Below, piece after piece: positions 7,178 through 14,105 of a stretch of DNA of 64,000 nucleotides (its first letter is position 1; every line of letters begins with the position of its first letter). The notes under the pieces are model-generated. The model made no database searches, was not told where the DNA came from, and saw only the letters and a program-made list of their open reading frames with translations. Both the position numbers and the translations under genes were made by a program. This DNA comes from a virus, in IMG/VR virus record IMGVR_UViG_3300032323_000793, positions 31,395 to 95,394 of that record. One strand, given 5' to 3'.

Positions 7178-7648
7178 ATGTTGTTAAAACTACTTGAAAA
7201 ACTAGATCGCAAACGTATCATTTTTGATCGTGTGCATAACGAACCGTACCTTGAACGGTATTATCTCTTTTTAAAAGAACGTGAACGTTTTCCCTTTAAC
7301 ATATTTTTACACAAGTTCTTAAAAGGTGATCCAGACGATGTTCATGATCATCCATGGCCCTATGCAACATTAATTTTGAAAGGTGGATACTATGAATGGA
7401 TTCCGCAATTTGACGAACAAGGCAATAAATCATGTGAAGTACGTAAATGGAGAGGACCCGGCCATTTTCGTATATGTAGCCCTAACTCTTATCATCGTAT
7501 TGAGCTTAAGCCTGGCGTAACCGCTTGGACATTGTTTATGCCCGGACCTCACAAACGTGAATGGGGATTTTTAGTTAATAATAAATGGGTTCAACACGAA
7601 CAATATTTAAAGGAGAGGTATGAACAAGCACATAATCAAACAGTCTGA
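7178..7648 (+). CDS. Cupin-fold protein
   Basis: This 156-residue protein has cupin features: an HDHPWPYATLILKGGYYE segment (first cupin motif, metal-binding His pair near residues 53-55) and a second half with PNSYHRIELKPG (second motif, His near 109), then WTLFMPGP. Cupins bind a metal and act as oxygenases, isomerases or binding proteins; the substrate is not evident. A good TTAGGAG ribosome site precedes the start. Its last 29 bases overlap the phosphoribosyltransferase gene. Confidence 0.68.
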   Translation: MLLKLLEKLDRKRIIFDRVHNEPYLERYYLFLKERERFPFNIFLHKFLKGDPDDVHDHPWPYATLILKGGYYEWIPQFDEQGNKSCEVRKWRGPGHFRICSPNSYHRIELKPGVTAWTLFMPGPHKREWGFLVNNKWVQHEQYLKERYEQAHNQTV

Positions 7649-8204
7649 ACTAAAAGGATTAGTTTCTAAATTATGTAGAGATATTATAATTAGTGGATGG
7701 CGACCTGATTATATAGTAGGCATCACTAGAGGAGGCCTTATTCCCGCCGTAATGATTAGTCAATATCTAAATGTACCTATGCATACCTTGAACGTTAGTT
7801 TAAGAGACGGCAATAGCGGAGAATCAAATCTTTGGATGGCCGAAGATGCTCTTGGTCCTAATTCTAGAGAAAGATTTGTAGAAAATCCTATAGATGTTGC
7901 GGGTGTATTAGAAGCAGCCAGTGATCTTTTAGAAAACGGAACATATAAAGAAATTCTGTTAGTCGATGATATCAACGACACAGGTGCAACATTTAACTGG
8001 ATAATGAATGATTGGCCAAGTGGATGTTTTCCAGATGACCCAGCATGGGAAGAAGTATGGAATAACAATGTAAAATTTGCAGTGCTAGTTGATAACCTTT
8101 CCAGCAAATGTAATGTTAAAATGGATTATTCCGGTATGGAAATTAACAAAGCGGAAAATGATGTTTGGATTGATTTTCCGTGGGAAGACTGGTGGACTAA
8201 ATGA
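7620..8204 (+). CDS. Phosphoribosyltransferase-like protein
   Basis: This 194-residue protein shows the type I phosphoribosyltransferase fold. The PRPP loop is EILLVDDINDTGAT with D116-D117 and T121-G122, and an upstream VGITRGGLIPAVMI supplies the pyrophosphate-binding loop. Such enzymes join a purine, pyrimidine or other base to PRPP. An insertion rich in acidic residues lies between the two motifs. The presence of a base-salvage type enzyme near 7-deazaguanine genes could matter, but the substrate cannot be predicted. GGAG is five bases upstream of the ATG, and the end overlaps the next gene by four bases. Confidence 0.78.
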   Translation: MNKHIIKQSELKGLVSKLCRDIIISGWRPDYIVGITRGGLIPAVMISQYLNVPMHTLNVSLRDGNSGESNLWMAEDALGPNSRERFVENPIDVAGVLEAASDLLENGTYKEILLVDDINDTGATFNWIMNDWPSGCFPDDPAWEEVWNNNVKFAVLVDNLSSKCNVKMDYSGMEINKAENDVWIDFPWEDWWTK

Positions 8205-8428
8205 TTGATTCAAAAATAAAAGTACATTGTACTGATGCTGGCAAAGACTTTGATATGCATGTTTTAGGATATAAACCTAAGACATTTTTAGAAGTTGCAT
8301 TTCAAACTATTAAAATTCGTTTAGCCTATATGGAAAGAACTCGTGCATTTGTGGGTTCATTAGGGGGAAGAGAATTTGTTTTTCGTGAAGAAAATCTTCC
8401 CAAAGAAACTGTGGAGTATAAAAGATGA
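8201..8428 (+). CDS. Small phage protein of unknown function
   Basis: This 75-residue protein is not recognised. It looks like a beta-alpha-beta unit: an N-terminal strand (KIKVHCTDAGKDFDMHVLGY), a central helix (FLEVAFQTIKIRLAYM) and a C-terminal strand with a Gly turn (SLGGREFVFRE). It is coupled by four-base overlaps to the phosphoribosyltransferase before it and the HIT gene after it. Confidence 0.6.
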   Translation: MIDSKIKVHCTDAGKDFDMHVLGYKPKTFLEVAFQTIKIRLAYMERTRAFVGSLGGREFVFREENLPKETVEYKR

Positions 8429-8820
8429 TTACAGATATACATAAAGTATTTCCCTCAGAACCTAGTAGTATTGATGATTCTAAGGCACCGTGGACAGAAT
8501 TGATAGAAGAAGATTATCATGTTAAAGTATTTCGTGATATATACCCTGTTACTGAAGGTCATCTTTTGTTTGTGCCTAAATACAATACTGTTTCTGTCCT
8601 AATGGACTGTTTTGAAGATGCTGTCAAAGATGGCATTAACAGAGTTCACTCAGGAGAATGGGACGGATTTAATATTGGTTTAAATTACGGGTCGGCTGCT
8701 GGTCAAACTGTTCCTTGGCCTCATGTTCATTTGATTCCAAGACGTAAGGGAGATATGGAAGACCCAACCGGCGGAGTGCGTCATGTTATTCCCGAGAAGG
8801 GAAATTATAGGAAGTGGTAA
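8425..8820 (+). CDS. HIT-family protein (nucleotide hydrolase or transferase)
   Basis: This 131-residue protein has the histidine-triad fold order: strand-rich N-terminus (HVKVFRDIYPVTEGHLLFVPK), the FNIGLNYGSAAGQTVPWPH segment and HVHLIPRR with H100 and H102. H100 is in the place of the catalytic His that attacks the alpha-phosphate of nucleotides. The first His of the usual HxHxH triad is Trp here (VPW instead of VPH), a clear departure that may alter activity. HIT enzymes act on AMP-linked or dinucleotide substrates. The stop codon TAA overlaps the next ATG (TAATG). Confidence 0.75.
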   Translation: MITDIHKVFPSEPSSIDDSKAPWTELIEEDYHVKVFRDIYPVTEGHLLFVPKYNTVSVLMDCFEDAVKDGINRVHSGEWDGFNIGLNYGSAAGQTVPWPHVHLIPRRKGDMEDPTGGVRHVIPEKGNYRKW

Positions 8821-9638
8821 TGTCAAGAGCATTGTTTATAGGTGATAGTCATACTTGTGGATATTGGAGTCATCCGACCAATCAAGGTCCTGGATCATAT
8901 ACCTATTGGAATGATAACAATTACGCAGAAATTTATGCGGAAGAAAATAACAAACCGGTAGCCATTTATGCAATGGCAGGTGTCAACAATCGTGTTTATA
9001 CAGACTGGATGAAATCTATGTTTGACACTTACAATGACATCGATGAGGTTTTTCTTTGCATGGCTCCGTTCAATAGATTTACTATAGGATTCGATGGCAA
9101 ACTAGATGATAATGTAATTGCTGTAGATCATTTTACTACTAAAATGCCTTCGTCGAATGGCTTTATAGATAGGTACTGTGATTTGACCATCAATGAAGAA
9201 AACTTACAACTGTTTAATAAAGCACTCAGTGACGATTATAATACTTTTCCAGGATTAGATTTAGACCCAGACAACGGTCTTAAAAGCCCAAACATTAGAG
9301 AACATACTTTTATGCAGATAAAATTATTCTTTGAAATGAATAGTTTTATTGAGAAACGAGATTTCCTTTTAAATGTATTTGCTTGGGACAGACTTTGTCA
9401 AGAACATGGTGCAAAGTTATATCTTTTTAATGTTACTGATAGATTGCGATATCCTCAAACATTTGAATATTACGGAAAATTAAAATCAACTGTACTAACT
9501 CGTAAAGCAGTTGAAAGTTTTATGAGAGAAAAACATGTTGATCATTCTAAATATTTCCTAGAAGATCAAGAACATTATAATAGAGAATATCATTCTTTAA
9601 TAGCCACTAAATATCTACCCTGGTTAAAAACATTATGA
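8820..9638 (+). CDS. SGNH/GDSL-like hydrolase-fold protein
   Basis: This 272-residue protein begins with LFIGDSHTCGYW, block I of SGNH hydrolases (Ser after GD). A Gly block (AMAGVNNRVY) and a late acidic-His stretch (EDQEHYNREYH) could supply the other catalytic blocks, although the Asn block is not obvious. I start it at the ATG overlapping the HIT stop, because TAGGAAG lies six to eight bases before it; a GTG six bases upstream is also in frame. SGNH enzymes are esterases or acetylhydrolases. A role in trimming glycans on virions or host is possible but unproven. Confidence 0.6.
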   Translation: MSRALFIGDSHTCGYWSHPTNQGPGSYTYWNDNNYAEIYAEENNKPVAIYAMAGVNNRVYTDWMKSMFDTYNDIDEVFLCMAPFNRFTIGFDGKLDDNVIAVDHFTTKMPSSNGFIDRYCDLTINEENLQLFNKALSDDYNTFPGLDLDPDNGLKSPNIREHTFMQIKLFFEMNSFIEKRDFLLNVFAWDRLCQEHGAKLYLFNVTDRLRYPQTFEYYGKLKSTVLTRKAVESFMREKHVDHSKYFLEDQEHYNREYHSLIATKYLPWLKTL

Positions 9639-10219
9639 TCAATATTCTTATAGCAGGAGATAGTTTTGCAGCAAAATGGCCGTTTGCAAAACTAGGCTGG
9701 GTAGATATTTTGTCTCACCGACACACTGTTACTAATCTTGCTATGGCTGGCTGCGGTGAGTACAAAATATTAAAACAAATACAGTCAGTAGATCTTACAA
9801 AATTTGATCTAATAATCGTTAGTCATACTAGTCCGAGCAGAATTCACACTCCGAAACATCCTATTCACGGTGAAGGCTTTCATAAAAATTGCGATCTGTT
9901 AGCCAATGATATTATTGACAGGAGTAATTGGTTTAACCCAAGTTTAACGGCTGCTCAAGGTTATTTCAAATATCATTATGACGACGAATATCAAATAGAC
10001 ATTTATAATTTGATCAGGCAAAAAATTCTCGATACTATCGGAAAAAAACCCTATCTCAGTCTTACACACACAGATATTAGCAGAGAGTTAACTATTGAAA
10101 CAGATTGTCTTGATTTTAGCGATCTGTGGAAAACAGAAAGAGGTTCTATCAATCATTATACCATTAACGGCAACAGAGTCATTTATGAAACTATTGTTAA
10201 ACATATAAATGAAAAATAA
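9635..10219 (+). CDS. Second SGNH-like protein
   Basis: This 194-residue protein starts with NILIAGDSFAAKW, the GDS block of the SGNH fold, followed by AMAGCGEYKI (Gly block), LIIVSHTSPSR and a C-terminal INHYTINGNR that resembles the Asp/His block region but lacks the Asp. It overlaps the preceding SGNH-like gene by four bases. The two proteins share only short motif similarity by eye, so they are likely distant relatives rather than a recent duplication. Substrate unknown; inactive binding proteins are also possible. Confidence 0.55.
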   Translation: MINILIAGDSFAAKWPFAKLGWVDILSHRHTVTNLAMAGCGEYKILKQIQSVDLTKFDLIIVSHTSPSRIHTPKHPIHGEGFHKNCDLLANDIIDRSNWFNPSLTAAQGYFKYHYDDEYQIDIYNLIRQKILDTIGKKPYLSLTHTDISRELTIETDCLDFSDLWKTERGSINHYTINGNRVIYETIVKHINEK

Positions 10220-10409
10220 CACAATTACTATTCCTTGGCAAAATCAAAAAGATATTTGGTGGAACAAAACATGCGCTGATGTTATGGAACACTTTGGTTT
10301 ACCAGGCGGACGTTATGTGACAGAAGTTAGTACCGATTGTATGAAGTTTCATTTCAACACTGAGCAAGATGCGTTGATGTGCAAATTATTGATAAGTGAT
10401 CAAATATGA
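10209..10409 (+). CDS. Small conserved phage protein
   Basis: This 66-residue protein of unknown function is rich in Trp, Cys and Met. It reads as a strand, a helix (WWNKTCADVMEHFGLPG) and two strands (YVTEVSTDCMKFHF). It overlaps the SGNH-like gene by 11 bases and the membrane protein gene by four. No motif or membrane segment is visible. Confidence 0.58.
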   Translation: MKNNTITIPWQNQKDIWWNKTCADVMEHFGLPGGRYVTEVSTDCMKFHFNTEQDALMCKLLISDQI

Positions 10410-10600
10410 AAAACAGTTATGTATTCTTGTTAGCGGTTATTGCAGCAGCATTAATTTTATGCTTGACAAACTTTGGCGGGTCAACAAGTAGAGTCTACGA
10501 TTGTGGAATGGCTGAATGGCACCCCGACATTCCTAAAGAAGTTAAAGAAGAATGTCGAAAACTTAAAATGCAATACAATAATGAAAAATATAGAACATGA
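10406..10600 (+). CDS. Small single-pass membrane protein
   Basis: This 64-residue protein has one N-terminal hydrophobic helix (VFLLAVIAAALILCL, about residues 6-20) after a short basic start, then a soluble tail with DCGMAEWHPDIP and a charged C-terminal helix. The residue before Cys19 is Leu, so it does not fit a normal lipobox; a membrane anchor with the tail in the periplasm is more likely. Function is unknown. Its end overlaps the AbrB-like gene by four bases. Confidence 0.6.
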   Translation: MKNSYVFLLAVIAAALILCLTNFGGSTSRVYDCGMAEWHPDIPKEVKEECRKLKMQYNNEKYRT

Positions 10601-10803
10601 AAAGATGGATTTTAGATGTTGAAGAAGATCCTAAAACTGGAGATTCTGTTCTTAAATTTCCAGAAGATCTTTTAAAAGAAATAAATTGGAAAGAGGGGGA
10701 TCATATCCATTGGATAGATCTAGGTGATGGTAGTTATCAATTGGTCAAAGAAGAGTTGACAACTTTCGTAAAAAGTGGTATAATAAAGAATGAGCAAAAT
10801 TAA
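10597..10803 (+). CDS. AbrB/MazE-like small protein
   Basis: This 68-residue protein resembles the SpoVT-AbrB swapped-hairpin domain: a strand, then LKFPEDLLKEINWKEGDHIHWIDLGDGSYQLV, split as FPEDLL (the family aliphatic-Pro-x-x-Leu turn), WKEGD and a final strand ending in a Val. Such domains are DNA-binding dimers in transition-state regulators and antitoxins. No toxin gene is beside it, so a regulator is more likely than an antitoxin. A perfect consensus promoter is buried in the end of its coding region, directly before queE. Confidence 0.55.
   Translation: MKRWILDVEEDPKTGDSVLKFPEDLLKEINWKEGDHIHWIDLGDGSYQLVKEELTTFVKSGIIKNEQN
10756..10784 (+). promoter_or_regulatory. Consensus sigma70-type promoter before queE
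   Basis: TTGACA (10756-10761), a 17-base spacer, and TATAAT (10779-10784) match the bacterial housekeeping consensus at every position. It lies inside the end of the AbrB-like gene and five bases before the queE ATG. Early phage promoters use host sigma70, so this would express queE early. The predicted start of RNA falls at or next to the ATG. Confidence 0.6.
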
Positions 10804-11647
10804 AATCGCTGAACTATTTTATAGTATTCAAGGTGAAGGACGCTATATGGGTGTTCCTTCTGTTTTCTTACGTACATTTGGATGTAACTTTAAATGTGCA
10901 GGCTTCGGTATGCCTAAAGGCCAGTTAAGTACTGAAGTTGAAGCAATCGCACAAATTGCAGATAAATTTAAATTGTACGAAGAACTTCCTCTGGTATCTA
11001 CAGGTTGTGACAGTTACGCATCGTGGGATCCTCGTTTTAAAGATCTCAGTCCAATGCTAACATCTGATGCTATTGCTGAACGTATTGCAGAAATTCTTCC
11101 TTTCAATGAATGGCAGGACGAGCATCTTGTTATCACAGGTGGTGAGCCTTTGCTAGGTTGGCAACGTGCTTATCCTGATCTTTTAGATCATCCTAAGATG
11201 CAAAGTTTAAAAGAAATTACATTTGAAACAAATGGTACTCAAGCACTAACTGATGATTTTAAATTATACTTACACACTTGGAAGAGCCATCATGCGTATG
11301 ACTTCTGGAGAGAAATCACTTTTAGTGTAAGTGCAAAATTAAGTTGCTCTGGAGAAACACGCGAAGAAGCAATTAGGCCAGAAGTAGTTTGCGAATATCA
11401 AGACTACGGTCATACATATTTGAAGTTTGTCTGTGCTACTGAAGAAGATGCAGAAGAAGCAATTGAAACTGTAGACATTTATCGTGCTAACGGATTTGAT
11501 GGACACGTATATCTAATGCCTGTGGGCGGAGTTGAATCAGTTTACACACTAAACAATCGTCGTGTAGCAGAGTTGGCTATGAAAGCAGGATTACGCTACA
11601 GTGACAGACTACAAGTACCATTGTTTAAAAATGAGTGGGGAACTTAA
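10790..11647 (+). CDS. queE: 7-carboxy-7-deazaguanine synthase (radical SAM)
   Basis: QueE rearranges 6-carboxytetrahydropterin to 7-carboxy-7-deazaguanine. This 285-residue protein has the family start (LFYSIQGEGRYMGVPSVFLR), TFGCNFKC with C32 and C36, and VITGGEPL for SAM binding. The third iron-sulphur Cys is not at the usual CxxxCxxC place (Phe39); the next Cys is C73 in STGCDSYASWD, whose CD followed by aromatics matches the normal WCDT site. An insert of about 35 residues therefore splits the cluster motif, giving C-x3-C-x36-C. The start ATG has no Shine-Dalgarno and lies five bases after a consensus -10. Product likely feeds DpdA. Confidence 0.86.
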   Translation: MSKIKIAELFYSIQGEGRYMGVPSVFLRTFGCNFKCAGFGMPKGQLSTEVEAIAQIADKFKLYEELPLVSTGCDSYASWDPRFKDLSPMLTSDAIAERIAEILPFNEWQDEHLVITGGEPLLGWQRAYPDLLDHPKMQSLKEITFETNGTQALTDDFKLYLHTWKSHHAYDFWREITFSVSAKLSCSGETREEAIRPEVVCEYQDYGHTYLKFVCATEEDAEEAIETVDIYRANGFDGHVYLMPVGGVESVYTLNNRRVAELAMKAGLRYSDRLQVPLFKNEWGT

Positions 11648-12081
11648 TGAAATTTGTTAAAAGATTATTTGGGTTAGATAAAATCGAAGCCAGTATAGAA
11701 GAAGCAAGACAGGCACTAGAGCAGGCTACCAAATTAAAAGAAGAAGCCGAAAATAATTTAAAAGAAATTGCTCAAGAACAAGAATTGGCTAAACTTAGTC
11801 CAAAAGATCGTGCTAATCGTAAAAAAGAACCTTGGGTAGGAGTTTTGAATACTCATGTCAATTCGGACAATGTGCGAAATGGTTTTTTTGAACTTGACTG
11901 GAATGACCAGTTTGTGTTACAATTAAAGCAAGAAGGTTACGGTGTAGATGGCGACAAAGACGAAGAAATTGTAGATAGATGGTTCCGTGAACTTTGTGCA
12001 AATGTTGTAGTAGATGGTGATTTCGGTGGCCCTGTTGATACAGGTACTTTGGATATAAAGAGTGTAAAGAAGAATATTTAA
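11647..12081 (+). CDS. Phage protein with N-terminal coiled coil
   Basis: This is a 144-residue protein of unknown function. I start it at the ATG that overlaps the queE stop (TAATG), with GTGGGG upstream; a GTG 12 bases earlier is in frame. Residues ~15-60 form a charged coiled coil (IEEARQALEQATKLKEEAENN), followed by a basic patch and a C-terminal domain with NGFFELDWNDQFV and many Asp/Val residues, ending in DIKSVKKNI. The layout suggests an oligomer with a globular head. It lies between queE and the exonuclease gene and shares a TAATG junction with the latter. Confidence 0.6.
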   Translation: MKFVKRLFGLDKIEASIEEARQALEQATKLKEEAENNLKEIAQEQELAKLSPKDRANRKKEPWVGVLNTHVNSDNVRNGFFELDWNDQFVLQLKQEGYGVDGDKDEEIVDRWFRELCANVVVDGDFGGPVDTGTLDIKSVKKNI

Positions 12082-13067
12082 TGACATATATTTTAGTTGA
12101 TACTGCTAACACATTCTTTCGTGCTAGACATGTTATTAACGGCGATGCTGATATCAAACTCGGCATGGCATTTCATATAACCCTAAATTCTATTCGTAAA
12201 GCGTGGCAGCAATTTAATGGTACCCACGTTATTTTCTGCTTAGAGGGTAGATCATGGCGCAAAGACTACTATGCTCCTTACAAACGAAATCGATCAGATG
12301 CTCGTGCCGCACACACAGAAAAAGAAGCAGAAGAAGAAAAAGTATTCTGGGAAGCATTTGATACTTTTAAAGAGTTTATTACTGATAAAACTAACTGTAC
12401 AGTATTGCAACATCCGCAACTAGAAGCAGACGATCTTATTGCAGGTTGGATTCAAAGCCACCCAGATGATAACCATGTCATCATTTCAACTGATACAGAT
12501 TTTGTACAACTTATTGCACCTAATGTACGACAGTACAATGGTGTTATGGAACACGTAATTACCCATGAAGGCATCTTCGACGATAAAGGCAAACCAGTTA
12601 TTGACAAGAAAACGCAAGAGCCAAAAGCCGCACCAAATCCAGAATGGCTTTTGTTCGAAAAGTGTATGCGTGGTGATACCAGTGATAATGTCTTCTCAGC
12701 GTATCCAGGTGTGCGTACTAAAGGCACAAGCAAAAAAGTGGGCCTTACTGAAGCGTTCGAAGATCGTAAAACCAAAGGATTTGCGTGGAACAATCTCATG
12801 CTACAGAGATGGACTGACCACGAAGGTAAAGAACATCGTGTCTTAGAAGATTATGAACGCAATCGTCGTCTTATTGATCTAAGTCATCAGCCTGAAGATA
12901 TCAAAGAAATCATTGCTACAACTATCTCACAGGCCATTGATGCAAATAAAAATATCAGTCAAGTAGGTATTCGACTGATTAAGTTCTGTAATCTATATGA
13001 TTTGAAAAAAATTGCCGAACAGGCACAGAGTTATGCTGAACCATTAAATGCGAGGTACACACTATGA
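12081..13067 (+). CDS. rnh: RNase H / FEN-like 5'-3' exonuclease
   Basis: This 328-residue protein belongs to the FEN/5'-3' exonuclease family that includes T4 RNase H. Metal-binding acidic motifs are visible in order: YILVDTANTFFRAR (Asp7), LEADDLIAGW, STDTDFVQLI and RGDTSDNV. In T4 this enzyme removes RNA primers and flaps at Okazaki fragments, in partnership with the clamp and gp32. The helix-hairpin region after the last motif is basic (KGTSKK), suited to DNA binding. It overlaps the upstream stop (TAATG) and the following gene by four bases. Confidence 0.85.
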   Translation: MTYILVDTANTFFRARHVINGDADIKLGMAFHITLNSIRKAWQQFNGTHVIFCLEGRSWRKDYYAPYKRNRSDARAAHTEKEAEEEKVFWEAFDTFKEFITDKTNCTVLQHPQLEADDLIAGWIQSHPDDNHVIISTDTDFVQLIAPNVRQYNGVMEHVITHEGIFDDKGKPVIDKKTQEPKAAPNPEWLLFEKCMRGDTSDNVFSAYPGVRTKGTSKKVGLTEAFEDRKTKGFAWNNLMLQRWTDHEGKEHRVLEDYERNRRLIDLSHQPEDIKEIIATTISQAIDANKNISQVGIRLIKFCNLYDLKKIAEQAQSYAEPLNARYTL

Positions 13068-13540
13068 CAGAGATACATGCTAAACCGATCATTGATAATA
13101 AATTCTGGATCGTTGAAAAAGACGGAGAGAAAATTGCTACTCTAAGAAAAAACGAAGACAATCGTTTTGTAATGAGTAATGAGTTAGGAATAAAGATTTA
13201 CGAAAACAAAAAAAGTTTGACTGACCAGTTTGGTAAAGACTTTTTTGTTGTTAAGATTGTAAAAGAAAGTGATACTGCATTACCTAACGAAGTTCACGGA
13301 TTTAGTACTAGTGCAGAACCTCATAATCCTCTTTACGACATTAAAAAGAAATTGCCTCTATTCACTAAGAGTGAAGATTCAAAGAGTTTGTATTGTGCAG
13401 GTTATTATATTATTAAATTTGAAAAAGGCTGGGTCAAAAGTTTTTGTCCTAAATTAATTACATTGCAACGATACCCTTATCAAGGTCCTTTTAAAACTGA
13501 AATTGAAATGAAGCAGGTATTGTCAAGTGTCTCAAAATAA
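13064..13540 (+). CDS. Phage protein of unknown function
   Basis: This 158-residue protein is not recognised. It is mostly beta-strand and lysine-rich, beginning with KPIIDNKFWIVEKDGEKIATLRK, with a repeated pattern of aromatic residues between charged turns and a C-terminal YYIIKFEKGWVKSF. The two halves look weakly alike (FWIV...GEKIATL and YYII...GWVKSF), which might mean two copies of a small beta domain. GCGAGG precedes the ATG. It overlaps the exonuclease gene by four bases and the next gene by 14. Confidence 0.58.
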   Translation: MTEIHAKPIIDNKFWIVEKDGEKIATLRKNEDNRFVMSNELGIKIYENKKSLTDQFGKDFFVVKIVKESDTALPNEVHGFSTSAEPHNPLYDIKKKLPLFTKSEDSKSLYCAGYYIIKFEKGWVKSFCPKLITLQRYPYQGPFKTEIEMKQVLSSVSK

Positions 13541-13775
13541 ACTGCCCACTACATTACCTACTATAGAAAAAATAATTTCTAGAACTGTTGTTGCTGAAAA
13601 GAGTCAACAGAAAGAAATTAGAATTACTATACAAGAAGCACGTGATTTAACTGCCGAATTGGCTATTCTGACATCTAAATTAGGTTCAACTGTTCAAGAA
13701 ATACATCAAATGCTGTCGGAAATACGCGAATCAACTACTAAGATTGATGTTAAGTTCGACGGGGGAACGTTCTAA
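13527..13775 (+). CDS. Small helical phage protein
   Basis: This 82-residue protein of unknown function uses a GTG start (13527) with AGG upstream, inside the end of the previous gene. The central region (TIQEARDLTAELAILTSKLGSTVQEI split at its middle Gly) is amphipathic helix, followed by a short acidic tail. A small adaptor or coiled-coil protein fits, with no specific clue. A late-type promoter follows directly after its stop. Confidence 0.55.
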   Translation: MSQNKLPTTLPTIEKIISRTVVAEKSQQKEIRITIQEARDLTAELAILTSKLGSTVQEIHQMLSEIRESTTKIDVKFDGGTF

Positions 13776-13779
13776 AGTT

Positions 13780-13787
13780 GATAAATA
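13780..13787 (+). promoter_or_regulatory. T4-type late promoter GATAAATA
   Basis: GATAAATA differs from the T4 late -10 element TATAAATA at the first base only. It lies in a 42-base gap between genes; RNA would start near 13793, about 25 bases before the next ATG. T4 late promoters need only this element plus gp55, gp33 and the clamp. Confidence 0.5.
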
Positions 13788-13816
13788 TATACGTGGTTTA
13801 TTAGGATACGTATATA
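13786..13816 (+). promoter_or_regulatory. Hairpin around the start region of the 13818 gene
   Basis: TATATACGT (13786-13794) and ACGTATATA (13808-13816) form a perfect 9-bp inverted repeat with a 13-base loop carrying the likely ribosome site TTAGGA (13801-13806). The 3' arm ends one base before the ATG. RNA from upstream would fold; RNA started at the overlapping late promoter (about 13793) would lack most of the 5' arm and stay open. Confidence 0.5.
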
Positions 13817-13817
13817 G

Positions 13818-14102
13818 ATGAGCAGACCGAAACCTAAAGTAATTCTTGAATATGCAAATAAAGAGAATTACAAAGTAGAACAAATTTTAGAAAGTGAGGC
13901 TATCTGGGCAGTGTTTTACCAGAACAAACCTTTTAATTTGAAGAGTGGCAGTCTGCTGGCCAATTACCCTGGACCTAAGTACAAGAAGGTAAGTTTTAGT
14001 AATCCCGGACACGCTCACAATCTCGCCAAAAAATTAAATAAATTATTTAAAACAAAAGACTTTTCAGTTTACAAACTAACCACTGGCGAAGAATTGAAAT
14101 GA
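13818..14102 (+). CDS. Basic phage protein of unknown function
   Basis: This 94-residue, lysine-rich protein is not recognised. It has an N-terminal strand, a helix, FYQNKPFNLKSGSLL and GPKYKKVSF, and ends with two more strand or helix units (HNLAKKLNKLF, FSVYKLTTGEE). The many Lys residues and small size suggest binding to nucleic acid or an acidic surface. It is the first gene after a late-type promoter and a hairpin, so late expression is likely even though it sits among early-type genes. Confidence 0.6.
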   Translation: MSRPKPKVILEYANKENYKVEQILESEAIWAVFYQNKPFNLKSGSLLANYPGPKYKKVSFSNPGHAHNLAKKLNKLFKTKDFSVYKLTTGEELK

Positions 14103-14105
14103 GCA

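Noticed and set aside
8814-8822. GTG at 8814 as start of the first SGNH-like gene
   Set aside because: The ATG at 8820 has better spacing to TAGGAAG and the TAATG coupling typical in this window.
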